59,159 bases of DNA from contig MU386000.1 in assembly GCA_022497145.1 (NCBI GenBank), positions 1 through 59,159 of the forward strand, written 5' to 3'. This document shows positions 36,038 to 47,397 of this stretch, piece after piece. The position numbers and the translations under genes are program-made. Below the pieces are notes generated by a model. The model saw only the letters and a program-made list of their open reading frames with translations, was not told where the DNA came from and ran no database searches. The stretch comes from Rostrohypoxylon terebratum (Eukaryota; Ascomycota; Sordariomycetes; Xylariales; Hypoxylaceae). Numbering within the stretch: the stretch's first letter is position 1; each line of letters begins with the position of its first letter.

Positions 36038-37370
36038 CGTGGATCAACCGGGATCGAAAAAGTAAAAGTATCGTAGGTATTGTAGGTATCGTAGACGTAT
36101 ATATCTTGAGTTGTGGGATATCGCGTAGTCTTCGACAACCCGCTTAGGATTAAACAAGGTCTTTATTCGTAAGCGGGCGGGAGGGATTCAATAAATCGCC
36201 AGGGTTCGGTCCAGGGTGTTCGTCACTTAATTCGTGGATTATTCCCACATGTTCGAAACGACCAAAGATATAAAGAGTATAAAGGAGTATATCGTCATAA
36301 AAAGATGAAATGGAGGAGTTGAATATTAAAGTTGGAGTTTGAAACAATCGTTTGATTTGAGCTATTGAAAGGCAGACAAAAATAAGAGTCAAGCGTCGAA
36401 TGTGACGTGTCGAACGAAAGTCGAAAGTCGAAAGTCAAGCGTCGAAGGGGGTTTAGATCGGGTTCGAATGATCGGGTACGGCGCACGGTAACGGCAATGG
36501 CAATCAGTTTTGCGGGGTGTCTGCTAGGGTACGATACCAATGGACGTGGATAGGTATAAACAGTACTATAGAGATTGAAGCAATAAGACGATGAGCTGCT
36601 AGAGGTATGTAAGATGAGAGTTGACAGATATCGCGTTCTGATAGCTTATTTTATTTTATTTTATTTTGTTTTGTTTTACTCCGAGTAGGAATAGTAGAAT
36701 AGTAATATGTAGCTTTCTAAAAATGAAGGAAGCTGAGTCGATCAGACGGAAAAGAATAACCGTTAGGATTTCAGCTTTGTCGCTCCACCTTCCTAAACCT
36801 TCCCAAACCTTCCCATACTTTCCCAAACTTCCAAACAAACTTCCCGTAACCGCAATCGCATCCTTGGCTCTGCCCCTCATCCGACCTTTGTTAATCAGCT
36901 GCAACACCACAGGAAAAGCCCGTGACAGCGGGGAATCCACGATTAGCGATTACCTGACCTATCTGCCTTAGTACCTATGTAGTAAACCAATATTCATTTC
37001 ATGGGTAATTAGGCCAATTGGGACATCGCAAAATACATATCGGAACACATCATTCTAGCTAGACATCCATCATATCTCATCCACGTTTTTATCGTTTTTA
37101 TCAGCTTCGTAGCACTCTGTAATAGGAGGTCAAATCGATCCTTGGAATTTCTTGAGCACGGTTACTTGGCTCTAGGCACGACCTCGAAGGGTGCCCATTT
37201 ATTGCACGATAAGCAAGACGATGGCAATCAATTGACTCTTGGAACTCACTGCACCATTGTTTCCATTATTTGGGCGTTATGTGGGCTGGTACCTACTACC
37301 TAGTAGTTAATCATTCAATAATGTTCCAAACAGATACGAAGTAATCAGGAAGACTTAGATTTACAAGCCT
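36038..37370. other. Promoter/leader region of the CaM kinase
   Basis: No gene. It contains a CGAAAGT-type short tandem repeat near 36410-36446 next to a CRE-like TGACGTG at about 36402, and a (TTTTA)n tract at about 36645-36677. Two overlapping 94-101 codon frames near 36660-36970 lack any motif and I do not call them. Confidence 0.45.
36645..36677. repeat. (TTTTA)n microsatellite
   Basis: Imperfect tandem TTTTA then TTTTG units upstream of the CaM-kinase gene. Confidence 0.7.
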
Positions 37371-38093
37371 TTAGTCGTCATAACCTCGTCGAGAAGCCTT
37401 CTTTGAGCTATGGCGTTTCTTCAACTGCAGCCTGTGCTCGCGGTATTCATTTGCTCTGTTTTATCGGCGGTTAACCACAGCCCGCTGTCATTGGAACCCG
37501 AGAAATATCCATGGATGTGTAGAAAAGATCTTACTTACAGTCTTTCATACTTCTTAATCTTTTCGGCGCTGGTCTTCTCGGGTACGTTTGCCTTGTATAT
37601 TTTTTGTAGCTCGGCGATTAACTTAGTCCGATTCTCATCGGCGTTCGCCGTCTTGTTCCGCTGTGTCTGGCACGACAGTGTGATGGAATCATTGGACCTG
37701 GTATAATAGTCTGAATCTCGCAACGCTTGATGCATTATCTTGGGTAGAACTTTGGATAACTCCGATATAGGCCACCTTGTCGTAGCTTTGGTCTCCGTCC
37801 TAGTCCGCCCATTAGATATAGGTGCTCCTTGGAGTCGAAATAGGTAGTAGGTAAGAAATTTACTTGTTGACATGTTGCCCTCCAGGTCCACTGGATCGTG
37901 AAAAACTTGATAAACCTCGTGGTAGAGTATCCCAATCAAACGTATCGAGCCACTTTCTAGCTTCAGCTAGTTCATCCTGGTCTAAAGATGCATCGTACGC
38001 CTGGTGTCGTACATTCCGTACAAACAGGTGAGATGTATCAATGTGTTTCCGTGCCGGAGATAGAGCGAATCGCGTGGAAAAGGATCGAAGCAT
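37371..38093 (-). CDS. Mitochondrial ICT1/ArfB-like GGQ peptidyl-tRNA hydrolase
   Basis: This 191-aa protein is on the minus strand, with exons 38093-37864, 37799-37539 and 37455-37371. The N-terminus MLRSFSTRF is basic and amphipathic, as in mitochondrial presequences. The catalytic loop FSRSSGPGGQHVNKTETKATTRW contains the GGQ motif that hydrolyses peptidyl-tRNA in class-I release factors and ICT1, with intron 1 splitting the codon after HVN. The short length, without a codon-recognition domain, fits the ICT1/Pth4 rescue factor of stalled mitoribosomes rather than mtRF1. The third exon supplies a basic tail (LKKRHSSKKASRRG) like that which anchors ICT1 in the mRNA channel. If the last intron is retained, an immediate TAA truncates the protein before this tail. 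Confidence 0.9.
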
Positions 38094-38812
38094 CTTCACT
38101 CCTCACTCTGCTGATGGTTTTGGTGCGTAATATTGAGAAACAGCTACTCCTCAATATGCAATTATGGATTTGGGGCCACAGACCTTAATCCATTGCTACC
38201 TATGCTGTATACAATTCAAATCAAGTTATCAGATATCCTATCGCTTCCGTTTTCTTTGTTGGACGGGTTTGTGACGGATGAGTTGGATCTCTACTAGGTA
38301 ATAGTAGTACAGCATAAGCATAGTACGTAGTAGAGTTCATTGTTTGATTGTTCAATTATTGTCAAAGGAGGATATGCCTTAACCAGGTAACTTAACTACA
38401 TACATAGTATGTGTTACCCCACTATCTGTTAGCGCCTTCTCGACCATGGATTTACCTACATCGCAAAGTATAATCTGGGTATAATCTTAAGTGGTCCAAT
38501 GGCAAGAGCGTTCTGGGTGAGGTACTCCGGTACCTTCGGTACGACACTTCAGCGTCTTCTACTAGAGGACAATTCCTTTCTAGAAAATTTCCTGCATTCT
38601 TCATCGTCCATCGTCCATTGTCCATCGTTCATATCAAGACCCATTTTCGCCCATCATCGGACTTTGGTACAGCAGTACCCTGTTCCTGCTCTCTTTCAAA
38701 TTCAATTGATCCATTCCCTGTCTCCCGTTTCGGCGTTTCCTTGCTCCTGCTGTGTTAATAGCTGCTAGCTATTACCAGCTACCAGCTTACCAGCTTACCA
38801 GCTGCCAGCCTT

Positions 38813-38930
38813 GCACCCTGCACCTTGCACCTTGCACCTTGTACATTGCACCCTGCATCTTTCCGCAAAGCCTCAACCCACCTTTTACACCCTACACCCT
38901 ACACCCGTACACCCTACAACCTCCACCCCT
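38813..38930. repeat. Two heptamer tandem repeat tracts
   Basis: TTGCACC-like units followed by ACACCCT-like units in the presumed leader of the RNA-binding-protein gene; the copies are imperfect. Confidence 0.6.
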
Positions 38931-39310
38931 CCACATCTCTTTGCGTTCCTCATCCTCTTTCTCCGATATCCATATGTCCTTTCCCATGGCCATTGAACTC
39001 CGTCAAGCTTCCTCGAACAAATAGCGTGAATACCCAAATATTCGTCTGGGTGATCGCAGTCAATTATTTGTTCCCATTGGCACCAATCGACGAAAAACCG
39101 CAGGAGCGCGACAATTTACGCGTGCTAATATTCCACGGCAGCTGCATCTACTGCGTATCCCACATGCCCAGGTGCTCAAGTAAATCTGACTGTCCAGGTA
39201 CAAGCACACTTCTGTTTTTTTTTTCGCACTCGTTCTTAACTTCGACCTTCGTCTCTACGTTCCCTTTTACAACGCAAGAGTATCTGCTTCTTATTACTCA
39301 TTCTCCTCTA

Positions 39311-39340
39311 CAACCCAAAACCCAAAACCCAAAACCCACA
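39311..39340. repeat. (AACCCAA)n tandem repeat
   Basis: Four imperfect seven-base units of ACCCAAA type. This is not the fungal telomere unit. Confidence 0.6.
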
Positions 39341-39590
39341 TCCCGCGCCTCGTGATTTCTGCCAATTTGGACAAGCGATCCTTGAACAATCCCCTCCAAA
39401 GGCAACACCATCAACGTTGAACCGTTGTCGCATCATAATTCTACCACCACTGCGGAAACAAGCTACCTAGGTAAATCCCAAACCAAACGCAGCTCTGAAG
39501 CTTGCCAAGTACCTCACATCGTCCACAACTCCGTACCTGAGTACCAAAGGTGCCATTATCTAGATTGCCTCAACCTCCCATGCCATCTGG

Positions 39591-42263
39591 ATGACCGGCA
39601 CATCGCCAACACTTATGGCAACAGCCAACTTAACTCCCTTATCGCCAGCTCCGCTCCATCCCTCGTCCCCGGTTGTAGTGCCGGCCCTTCAGGATCAAGC
39701 CGACACTCTTTACACGATGTCTCTTTCCGACGGCGACCGGCTCTCCTCCACAGCTGCCGCAAACCAGTCGAACCTTAGAAATGACGTAGTTATAGCAGCA
39801 GGCCAACTCATACCCAACGGCAGTCCCGCAGCGGCAGACTATCAACACAACCATCTAGACGGTACCAATGGTGGCACCGCTGCCGTTCCTTATCTGACCT
39901 ATTTCGGAGATGACAAAGATGGCGACAAGGAAGCAGGAGCCATGGTTGAAGATGGTACTAGTGATACCGAGCAGCCTAGTCATGATCAACATAGTGGTGC
40001 CGCTGAAGCCCAGCAAACTGTAACCAAAGCCAACGCATCAGCTTTTAGTCGTGACCTGTCTGGATCGCAGACGGGTCATTCTGAAGTTAAGACATCCACT
40101 TCATATGATCTTTCTTCTAGTACTTCCAGTGCTAGCATTCCTATTCCTGCCCAACATGTGCACCAATCTGTTCCAGTTCCGAACACGAGCCGCTCGAGCC
40201 CACAAGAGATCCATGAACCTCATGAGCCGCAAGAACAAGAACAGGCCGTAGTTGCCTCACCGACCGCCCATACATCGGATTCACTTCAGCCACCCGCAGA
40301 GTCTGCCACCGAGACTGAGCCCCAAACCCAGTTGAATACTCCATACAGTGCTGCCAATGCCATTGAAGATAGTATTGATATCCAGGATATCGTGGACAAA
40401 ATTATAGGTAATTCTGCCACTGGACCTGCCAGTCAATCCTCCTCGCCACAGATTGGTGCTACTACGTCAACCTTGCCTCCGAGACCGCCTATGTCTCAAC
40501 AACCGTCACTCGCACAGCCACATGTGCACCTAGAAAACGTCCCCGGCCTCAACTATCATGCCAATGGCGTCCCTTCCTCCTTGCCGCCTCCGCCCGGCAC
40601 TTATTCAGTTGGGGCTTCCGGAACGGCTTTAGACACACGTAATAACCTCCCACCCCCACCATCGTCCTCATCTCTTAGTACCCTGCCAGCCCATCCATTT
40701 CCTGTGGCTCAATTTGATCCTACTTATCTTGCTGCTACAGGCAACCAAGCGCAATCCTCCGACCAATCTCAGCAATGGGAGTCGTTCCTGAGCGAGGAGC
40801 GTCGTTACGTATCCGAAGCCAAGTGGGATCGTTTCCCCGAGGGGTCGAGGTTATTTATTGGTAGGATTTTTTCGCGTATCTTCAAATGCGTATCGATTGC
40901 TAAACAATTCTCACATTAGGAAACCTCTCCAGCGATCGGGTGTCAAAGAAGGAGGTCTTTGACCTCTTCTCTAAGTATGGCCGCTTAGCACAGATTTCGC
41001 TTAAGCAGGCATATGGTTTTGTTCAGTACCATACTTTGGCAGAAGGTCAAGCCGCTATGGACCACCTCCAGGGAATCGATGTTAGAGGCCGAAAGATTCG
41101 TCAGTACACTCTTTTAACCTTACAATCTTTCAATCTTCTAACAAAGCATAGACTTGGAGTTTTCTCGCACGCAGAAGAAAGATGGTGATAACGAGAAGCG
41201 TGGCAACAAGGGCAAGCGCGACAATGAACGTCATGACACCACACGTGCTCGCCGAGATGACTATCGTCCTAGTCGCCAACCCTCTCCCCGACGAGGAAAC
41301 CATCGTCCACAAAATTCGTACGACAATGGTCGCGGTTATTATGATGATTATGGTAGCCGTGGTCGATCACGGTCCCCTAGTTATGGTAGACGTGACTCAG
41401 GTCACTACCGACGTCGAAGTCCCAGCCCATACCGACGTCACAGTTCTGAGGCAGAACTTGAGATCCCTCGTCGATATGGAGGGGATGTTCCGGATGTGCA
41501 ATTTCTCATTTTGCAAGAAGTCGATAGAGATTTTGTCGGTTGGGTCGAGCGATCGTTTCTGGAGCTAGGTCTAAAGGTGCAGGTCATGTTCCTACTTCCC
41601 CATATGTCTCGGGAGGCCGTGGTCCAGCGTCAGGTCATGGAAGGTGTGTGTGCTGTAGTGGAACTAGATTTCCAAGCACAGCGAACCGGTACTGTTTCAT
41701 TACAGGTATTCAATCGATCTGGCGGACGGGATAATGTTCGCTATGATCAATATCAGGATCTTAATCCTGCCATTGCAGCACAGCTTGTGCAGCGAACTAA
41801 GCAACCGGCTGATCCCGTTCAGCCTCACCCCCCTTATGGTGGCGTGCAATATCCGCATGCTGGTTCTCAGTATCCTCATGCCCCTCAGCCTGCCTACGTA
41901 GCCCCTGCGTATCCTGGTCAGGCCTATCCTAACGCACCAGTTCCCCCTCCGACTGGTACTGCACCGGGTCCGTTGGATAACGCAACATTGCAGAAGATTC
42001 TCGGAAGTATTCACAGCCAGCAGGGTACGCCTCCTAATGCCCATCAGGCTTATTCTCCGGCCCAGCCAGTCGGGCGACCCCCGCCTCATCAGCATCCAAA
42101 CGCAGCATACGCGGGCGTCGGAGCAACTAATACTCACATGTCTGGAGGTGGCCAGCAGTACAATACCCACTTCCAACCCGCTCCCGCACCAGGTGCTCAG
42201 AGCGGTGAACAAACTCAGCATGTCCAAACCATTATGGCACAACTGGCTCGATACCGCCAGTGA
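39591..42263 (+). CDS. Nab3-like RRM RNA-binding protein
   Basis: This 853-aa nuclear RNA-binding protein has exons 39591-40860, 40920-41099 and 41152-42263. Residues 1-410 are low-complexity (Ser, Pro, Gln, acidic), with a short conserved helix DSIDIQDIVDKIIG. One RRM lies at about 419-490, with RNP2 LFIGNL (split by intron 1) and RNP1 AYGFVQYH. Then come an RS/RD-rich segment, a domain beginning DVPDVQFLILQEVDRDFVGWVE that resembles the anticodon-binding-like fold of NCOA5, and a Pro/Gln/Tyr-rich tail ending in a predicted helix. The order fits fungal Nab3, which with Nrd1 ends non-coding transcription. The start is ambiguous: in-frame ATGs also occur at 39615 and about 39718. Confidence 0.85.
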
Positions 42264-42782
42264 GCGAGTAACTACAAGGCATGGCGTCTGTCCATGTCAC
42301 TTCGCTTATTCCAGGAAATGGAACATATGCTTCGTCCGCATAGGGTATTCCCTTGGCCAGACACCTTTTTGCATCCATGGATCGTTCAAGGTATTTACTG
42401 GACACTGGGACCCGTGGACTGAAGCAGGGCTGCTGGTGGTTTCATCACGGTACTGAGCGTGTACTGTATGTACGATGGACCTATTAGCCTCAGCCTTTGC
42501 TATTGCTTTCAAATCCATAGATAGGTTTGATAGCATCAATGCAAATAATAGATGGCAATGAATTGCTTGAATTGGGCTTGCTAATTTTCTATGCATGCCG
42601 TTTTAATAAGTGAGCCAAGTTTTGCCTGAACCGTTTTTGCTTGCCCCTACAATCCCTTTCGGTCGTATCGTATTGTACAAATCTTCATATCATTACACGT
42701 ATAATCTTAAGCATATGACCAGAATTCGGTCCATCATATCATTCCATCGTATCCGTAGATATCTACTGGGCCCATCTGACCT
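42264..42782. other. Convergent intergenic region, Nab3-like and LETM1-like
   Basis: About 0.5 kb between two 3' ends. AT-rich, no gene seen. Confidence 0.5.
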
Positions 42783-43838
42783 TCAGCTTTCATCGAGCCC
42801 GAGTAACAACTCCCTTACCTTATTTACAGCCTCCTCGCGATCGCCACTCGTTACGGGCGCAGACTTGCGCAGCCACTCCTCCAGCTCGCTCCTCAGCTCG
42901 GCTACAGGCCTCTCCCGAACGTAGATCCCGCGGTCCTCGCACGCAAGCACGACTTCCTCATCTAGCAGGTACCCCACGCCTCCGCCCTCCCGCAACATCG
43001 CATCGTCGTCCACGAGCCGCGCCACAGCCCTCTCGGCAACCGCGCGGCTGAACGGCGAGTCCAGGCCCACGCGGTCCCACACCGCGCTCGTCAGCCCCAG
43101 GCTCCGGCATATGTGGCCGCTGCCCTTCATGCCCCGCTTGGCCAGGTTGCGCAGGAACGGCGTGCGCTGCAGGGCCGCGCGGCTCGCGGTGCGGCGCGCC
43201 TCGGCGCGCCGCCGCATCGCGTCGACTTGTTTCGGGATCCGGCACGTGTAGGGCGTTATGTGCGGGAAGACGAGGACGATTAGCGGGGTTAGCTCGCCGC
43301 AGAGGAGGAGCATCAGGGCGAAGGCGGGGATGCGGGACAGGTCGTGGCGCACGCGTTCGCGGAGGAGGTGGGTCGAGCGGGTTTCGGGGGCGGAGGTGGG
43401 GGATTGGGAGAGGAGGGTGCGGTTGGTGAAGATTGCGCGCAGCCCGGCTTTGTAGAAGGTCGTGTAGGCTTTGCCGTAGTGGTACCAGTAGCTCAGCGTC
43501 GAGGTCGTGGGGTCCCGCACGGGTAGCTCGAGGGGCTGGGGGCGTGTTGTCGTGGGGGGGTTGAGAGATGAGAGGGCTTCGGGTGGCGGGACGGTTAGGT
43601 CGGATGTGGATGCGGATGCGGATGGAGGGGGTTTCGTCGGCTTCGGTTCTTGGGTTTCTGGTGTTGCCGATGAGACGAGGCGATGGCTTGAGCTTGAGCT
43701 TGAGCTTGGGTGTCGTGGGGCTAGCCGCTTTCGAGCTTGTGAGGTATGGGTCGCGATGAGGAGAGGCGAGAGCGCGGGGCTATTGCTGAGATTGAAAGGG
43801 TGGATGCGCGCAATGCGCAATCCGGTGTTGACAACCAT
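42783..43838 (-). CDS. LETM1-like mitochondrial inner-membrane protein
   Basis: This intronless 351-aa minus-strand gene has a basic, Ser-rich N-terminus (ARKRLAPRHP and following) that fits mitochondrial import. A hydrophobic segment at about 174-195 (IPAFALMLLLCGELTPLIVLVF) is followed by PYTCRIPKQ, the hallmark of the LETM1 domain near its helix. The rest (KGSGHICRSLGL, LDEEVVLACEDRGI) also follows the LETM1-like ribosome-binding pattern. It lacks the EF-hand and long coiled coil of full LETM1, so it belongs to the short fungal LETM1-like group. A role in mitochondrial ion balance or ribosome contact is known for the family, not shown here. The coding region is very GC-rich, giving shadow frames. 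Confidence 0.85.
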   Translation of the reverse strand: MVVNTGLRIARIHPFNLSNSPALSPLLIATHTSQARKRLAPRHPSSSSSSSHRLVSSATPETQEPKPTKPPPSASASTSDLTVPPPEALSSLNPPTTTRPQPLELPVRDPTTSTLSYWYHYGKAYTTFYKAGLRAIFTNRTLLSQSPTSAPETRSTHLLRERVRHDLSRIPAFALMLLLCGELTPLIVLVFPHITPYTCRIPKQVDAMRRRAEARRTASRAALQRTPFLRNLAKRGMKGSGHICRSLGLTSAVWDRVGLDSPFSRAVAERAVARLVDDDAMLREGGGVGYLLDEEVVLACEDRGIYVRERPVAELRSELEEWLRKSAPVTSGDREEAVNKVRELLLGLDES

Positions 43839-44334
43839 CGGGAAAGAGGTGGGGGGTATGGAACTTAACGAGAAAAAGCGGACAGAATTTTCAAGATATC
43901 GTCAAGATCGTCATGTCTAAATTGTTGAATCGGATGAAGATGTTGGAAATATTGAAGATTGTGAGTTTATTTGAATTGAGTTACGAGCTGACAAGGAGCA
44001 TTTAGTGGGTACCTAGTGGGTCTCCAGGGCTATCGATAAAGAGAATAACCCTTGACCTCGAATCCCCTGAATCCTTAACCCCTAATCCTAACCCCTATCC
44101 TAACCCTGACCCCTTATTGTTGGCTATTGGAGATATCATTAATCAAGTCTTCATTTATGGCACCTCTTCAGAGGTTTGATGTTTCGGTAGATATATAGCA
44201 GTCGTTGGATAGAAATATATCTATCCTCCCCCCCTTTCCCGAAAAACTATGAGTATAACGCTGACGTTAACGCAGTGAAGTCTCTTGAGTTTCTTAAATA
44301 TTCCTCAGAGACAAAGATTATATGAAGACACCTA
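43839..44334. other. Intergenic with degenerate telomere-like tract
   Basis: About 0.5 kb without genes. It holds the CCCTAA-like tract annotated separately. Confidence 0.55.
44073..44115. repeat. Degenerate interstitial telomere-like repeat
   Basis: Runs of CCTTAACCCC, TAATCCTAACCCC, TATCCTAACCC and TGACCCC look like decayed copies of the fungal telomere unit CCCTAA. A second tract lies 6 kb to the right. Confidence 0.55.
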
Positions 44335-46138
44335 TCAAACGTCCTCGATTTCGGCATCCTTAATGGGAGAAAATAGGGTCTCGATTAACTGAAAGAAGTA
44401 GGTTAGAGATATGCTTATGATGGAGCTATGGTTCTATGTAATGCTCACCCATAGGTCTAGGTCCCATTCGTTCTCACGAAACTCGGCGAATTTAGCATCT
44501 AGTTGGTCTACAAAATGTTAGCCGGTCAATGATACGAAGCTTTCGATGTCTCTCATACCTGAAGTGCAGTGTACAACTTCGGAGATCTCGGTGTTGTTTC
44601 TCAGTCCTTCAAGAAACTTTGCTGCGCTTTTTCCTGAGCCGACTTGGCCAACCATGAATTTGACACCTATGAGTTGATATAATAGTGTTAGGCCACAGTG
44701 CTAGGGGTATGGAAGTTGACACATACTTTCTCGGGGATAACCAGCTTCCTCTAACTTATTGCCACATTCCAAGACTACATCGGCAAATGTAGACTCGTTC
44801 TCTTTGCTAGGCATGCCGTCGGTTATAACAGAAATGAGGAGCGGTCTGTCGAGACCTTCACTTTTAGGTTCCAGCTTGCTATATACCAGGGGCTCGAGGA
44901 TCTTAGACTTCAGGTAAGTACCGATTTGGGTGTGACTCCTTTCTCGCTGCCATGACATGGTCTCGAGGACATTCCCAATTCCCTCTAGGTTCAAGCTCGA
45001 AGTGTGGTCTATGTCCTGGTTGATAAAGCGTAACATAACACCTTCACACTCGGGAAGAATTCGTGTTGTAATCTTGGTGATTCGCTCGACAAGGCATTTT
45101 TGAGACTGCCAACGACCTTCTCTCCTCATAGAGGAACTATCATCTGTGTACGTCTGTGTCAGCGATCTTCAACAATTCGAAACATTTAAACTCGATGCCA
45201 GACCACTCACCACAATACAAAACTTGTTGATGCAAGGATACTTTGATGGTCTTTGGCAAAATCTCTTCGCAACCGAGAGGAGTGCTCTTATCATTCCCAA
45301 GGTCAACTGCCCTTTGAGTGAGTTCTCTTATGTAGTCCTCTTTTCCCTTGAAGAAACGCTTTAGTACAGCATTTTCGTCAACATACTTGCCGACGGCTTC
45401 CACGATCTCCCTTCCACTGGGCTCTTCTTGCATATCAATATCCTATCATGTCTAGTTAGTGGAAGCATTTCAGATACTTGGTTTAGCGATGGATCTGTCT
45501 CGTACATTATCAATCTCTTCGTAAGAGTTAGGATTGAAGCCGAAGATCCGTCGGACAACTCCGCCAACGTGGAGGTTCACCCAAGCCATGACAGAGAGTA
45601 AAAAGGACAAGGTAGTGCTAGCGAACCTTCCCAATGCCCATCTTTCTCTCTCAGGGTGAAGCGCAAGACAAACCCTGGGTCCCATATCTCTAGCCATCTC
45701 GTCTGCGTTGGTATTATTGTTATTTTCCAATTCTATAGAAGCACCAGCATTCCGCAGAAGTCGTATAGACTCAAAATCGCCTTGTTGGACGGCAAACATC
45801 AAGGGCGTGTTATGGTCGGCGTAGACACACGTCGCATCGACGGAACCGGGTGGTGTCTTTTCTAGAAGAAGCTGGATGATTCGGGGGCGATTGTGGCTAG
45901 TTTTCCAAGCAGCAAAAAGCAACGGAGTTTCGCCATTTCTGGAACGCGCATCTGCCTGGGCGCCCTTGCGAAGGATCTCTTTAACCTGTTCGGCGTGTCC
46001 CGCTATAACCGCTGCGGCTAATGGTGTTAATCCTTCTATAGGGTCTTGTTCTTCCAGGATGTTTGGGTTACTCCTGATGTAACCAGTAAGTTTGCTTCCA
46101 AGAGCAGTCCCACGGCGGACGTCTTCGTGTATTCCCAT
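44335..46138 (-). CDS. Ankyrin-repeat / von Willebrand A domain protein
   Basis: This 500-aa protein is on the minus strand, with exons 46138-45506, 45442-45211, 45143-44727, 44666-44559, 44507-44449 and 44388-44335; all phases close. Three ankyrin repeats lie at about 36-62, 68-97 and 108-137 (GLTPLAAAVIAGHAEQVKEIL, NGETPLLFAAWKT, HNTPLMFAVQQGDFESIRLL). A hydrophobic or amphipathic stretch at about 173-200 could touch membrane. The vWA domain follows, with the metal-site motif D289-D-S-S-S293 (DxSxS, created across intron 2) and a second acidic site in VITDGMPS. Near the end, FMVGQVGSGKSAAKFLEGL is a normal vWA strand-helix and only resembles a P-loop by chance. I chose the ATG at 46138 because the frame upstream offers only TTG. 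The function is unknown; the vWA part suggests protein binding through a metal ion. Confidence 0.85.
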
Positions 46139-47397
46139 AGTAGCAATCTGGCGAAAGATCAGATTTCTAAGAGTATAATACAACTAATACCGCAATTCAG
46201 CGCTTAATGGAAGGTTTGGTTATGGACTAAGTTTAAATCGATACTTTAGCCATGTTGGAGAGGGTATATATCATCGTTCATAGAGGTCAGTTAGGCGATT
46301 TAGCTATACACATATAATCAAGGGGATACTAGAAGACGTACAATCTTGAGGCTTGATACATGATTTACCGGAAGCCACATCGGGCAGCATGACGACAATA
46401 CGTACTTTGTGCCCAATTCTTTATACAGTACTTAAAGGTAGGTGCTCGAATGTTCCGTGGTACAAAGACACTGTCAGGCTATCATCCAGATTCTTGTAAA
46501 TGGCTTAAAATCGGTCTCGTATCTTAATAATTATTATATAGGTATGCAATATCGGAATGCTGGCTTGTATCTATGCTTACTATAGCCTCTACGGATGAGG
46601 CTGAACTATGGTTTCGGTCAAGACTAGGACAAGCCAACAACACAGGACTACCGAGGTAGGGGAGATACCATTGTTGTTTATATCATATTGACATCACAAT
46701 TTTCAGCTCCGATCTCAATATCCATCCTATGCATAAAGCCAAAATTAAACGGACAAGTAGTATTGAATAAAGTTTGATTATGTACCTATTGTACCTATAG
46801 GTACTTTATGAAGTCTCCTTTAAAGGTTTATCTGTTGATATTTCTTCGATATGTCGCATCCATTGGTGGTATCGTCTTCCCCTCCCCAACCCAATACAAC
46901 CATAGTCACATAATTGCGTATCAAGATTGCTAGTAAACCAATCGTAACGCCTTCAGGAAATATAAGCTCATTTTGAAAAATGAAATCAACCGGTATAACT
47001 TACTGATCATCGTCATACGATAAGAATGGGGGTTGACCGGTGAGCGAGGAGTCGAGGACCATAACAGAAAACTTTAATTAATTTCAGGCGCAGTTGGCTC
47101 AGGTATTACATACTGTACCCTCCCGGTATCATGTTTGCATCCACTAGGAATTACAGCAGTAAGGAGGTTGAGTCCAAATATGGTGGCAAATATCTCCACA
47201 GGGATCTTTACCTACGTTATAGCAGGAATCTTCCTGCCAACTATAAAATCAATAGAAATTCTGGTTTGTGCAACGGGGCGCTGTCATAGTTCTCAACCCA
47301 GTGGATATTAACTGTGTTGTTTTCTCTTTACTGGACCGTTAACTTCTTAACTGCAAACCCAAGAAGGCCCAAAGAATACTGATATGAACGTTACACC
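46139..47397. other. Divergent promoter region, ankyrin-vWA and FAD oxidase
   Basis: This is 1.26 kb of AT-rich DNA without genes between two divergent starts. It holds a perfect 14-bp palindrome GTACCTATAGGTAC at 46791-46804. Confidence 0.5.
47241..47249 (+). promoter_or_regulatory. Putative TATA box of the FAD oxidase gene
   Basis: CTATAAAAT lies about 155 bases before the ATG at 47398. The call is based on position and sequence only. Confidence 0.35.

Larger units (their letters stand above)
38094..39590. other. Divergent promoter and leader of the Nab3-like gene
   Basis: This is 1.5 kb between two divergent genes with no supportable CDS. It contains three families of heptamer-like tandem repeats: TTGCACC (about 38813-38862), ACACCCT (about 38884-38930) and AACCCAA (about 39311-39340). 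The right part is strongly pyrimidine-rich, as in fungal leaders. Confidence 0.5.

Noticed and set aside
36656..36971. Overlapping 94-101 codon frames on both strands
   Set aside because: No motifs; they lie in the CaM-kinase upstream region beside a microsatellite.
41700..42242. 180-codon minus-strand frame
   Set aside because: Opposite the Pro/Gln-rich tail of the Nab3-like protein; no start context and no family.
44600..44666. Walker A P-loop (VGSGKS) in the ankyrin-vWA protein
   Set aside because: Position and context match the usual vWA strand-helix (FMVGQVG...AAKFLEGL); no Walker B or NTPase fold follows.
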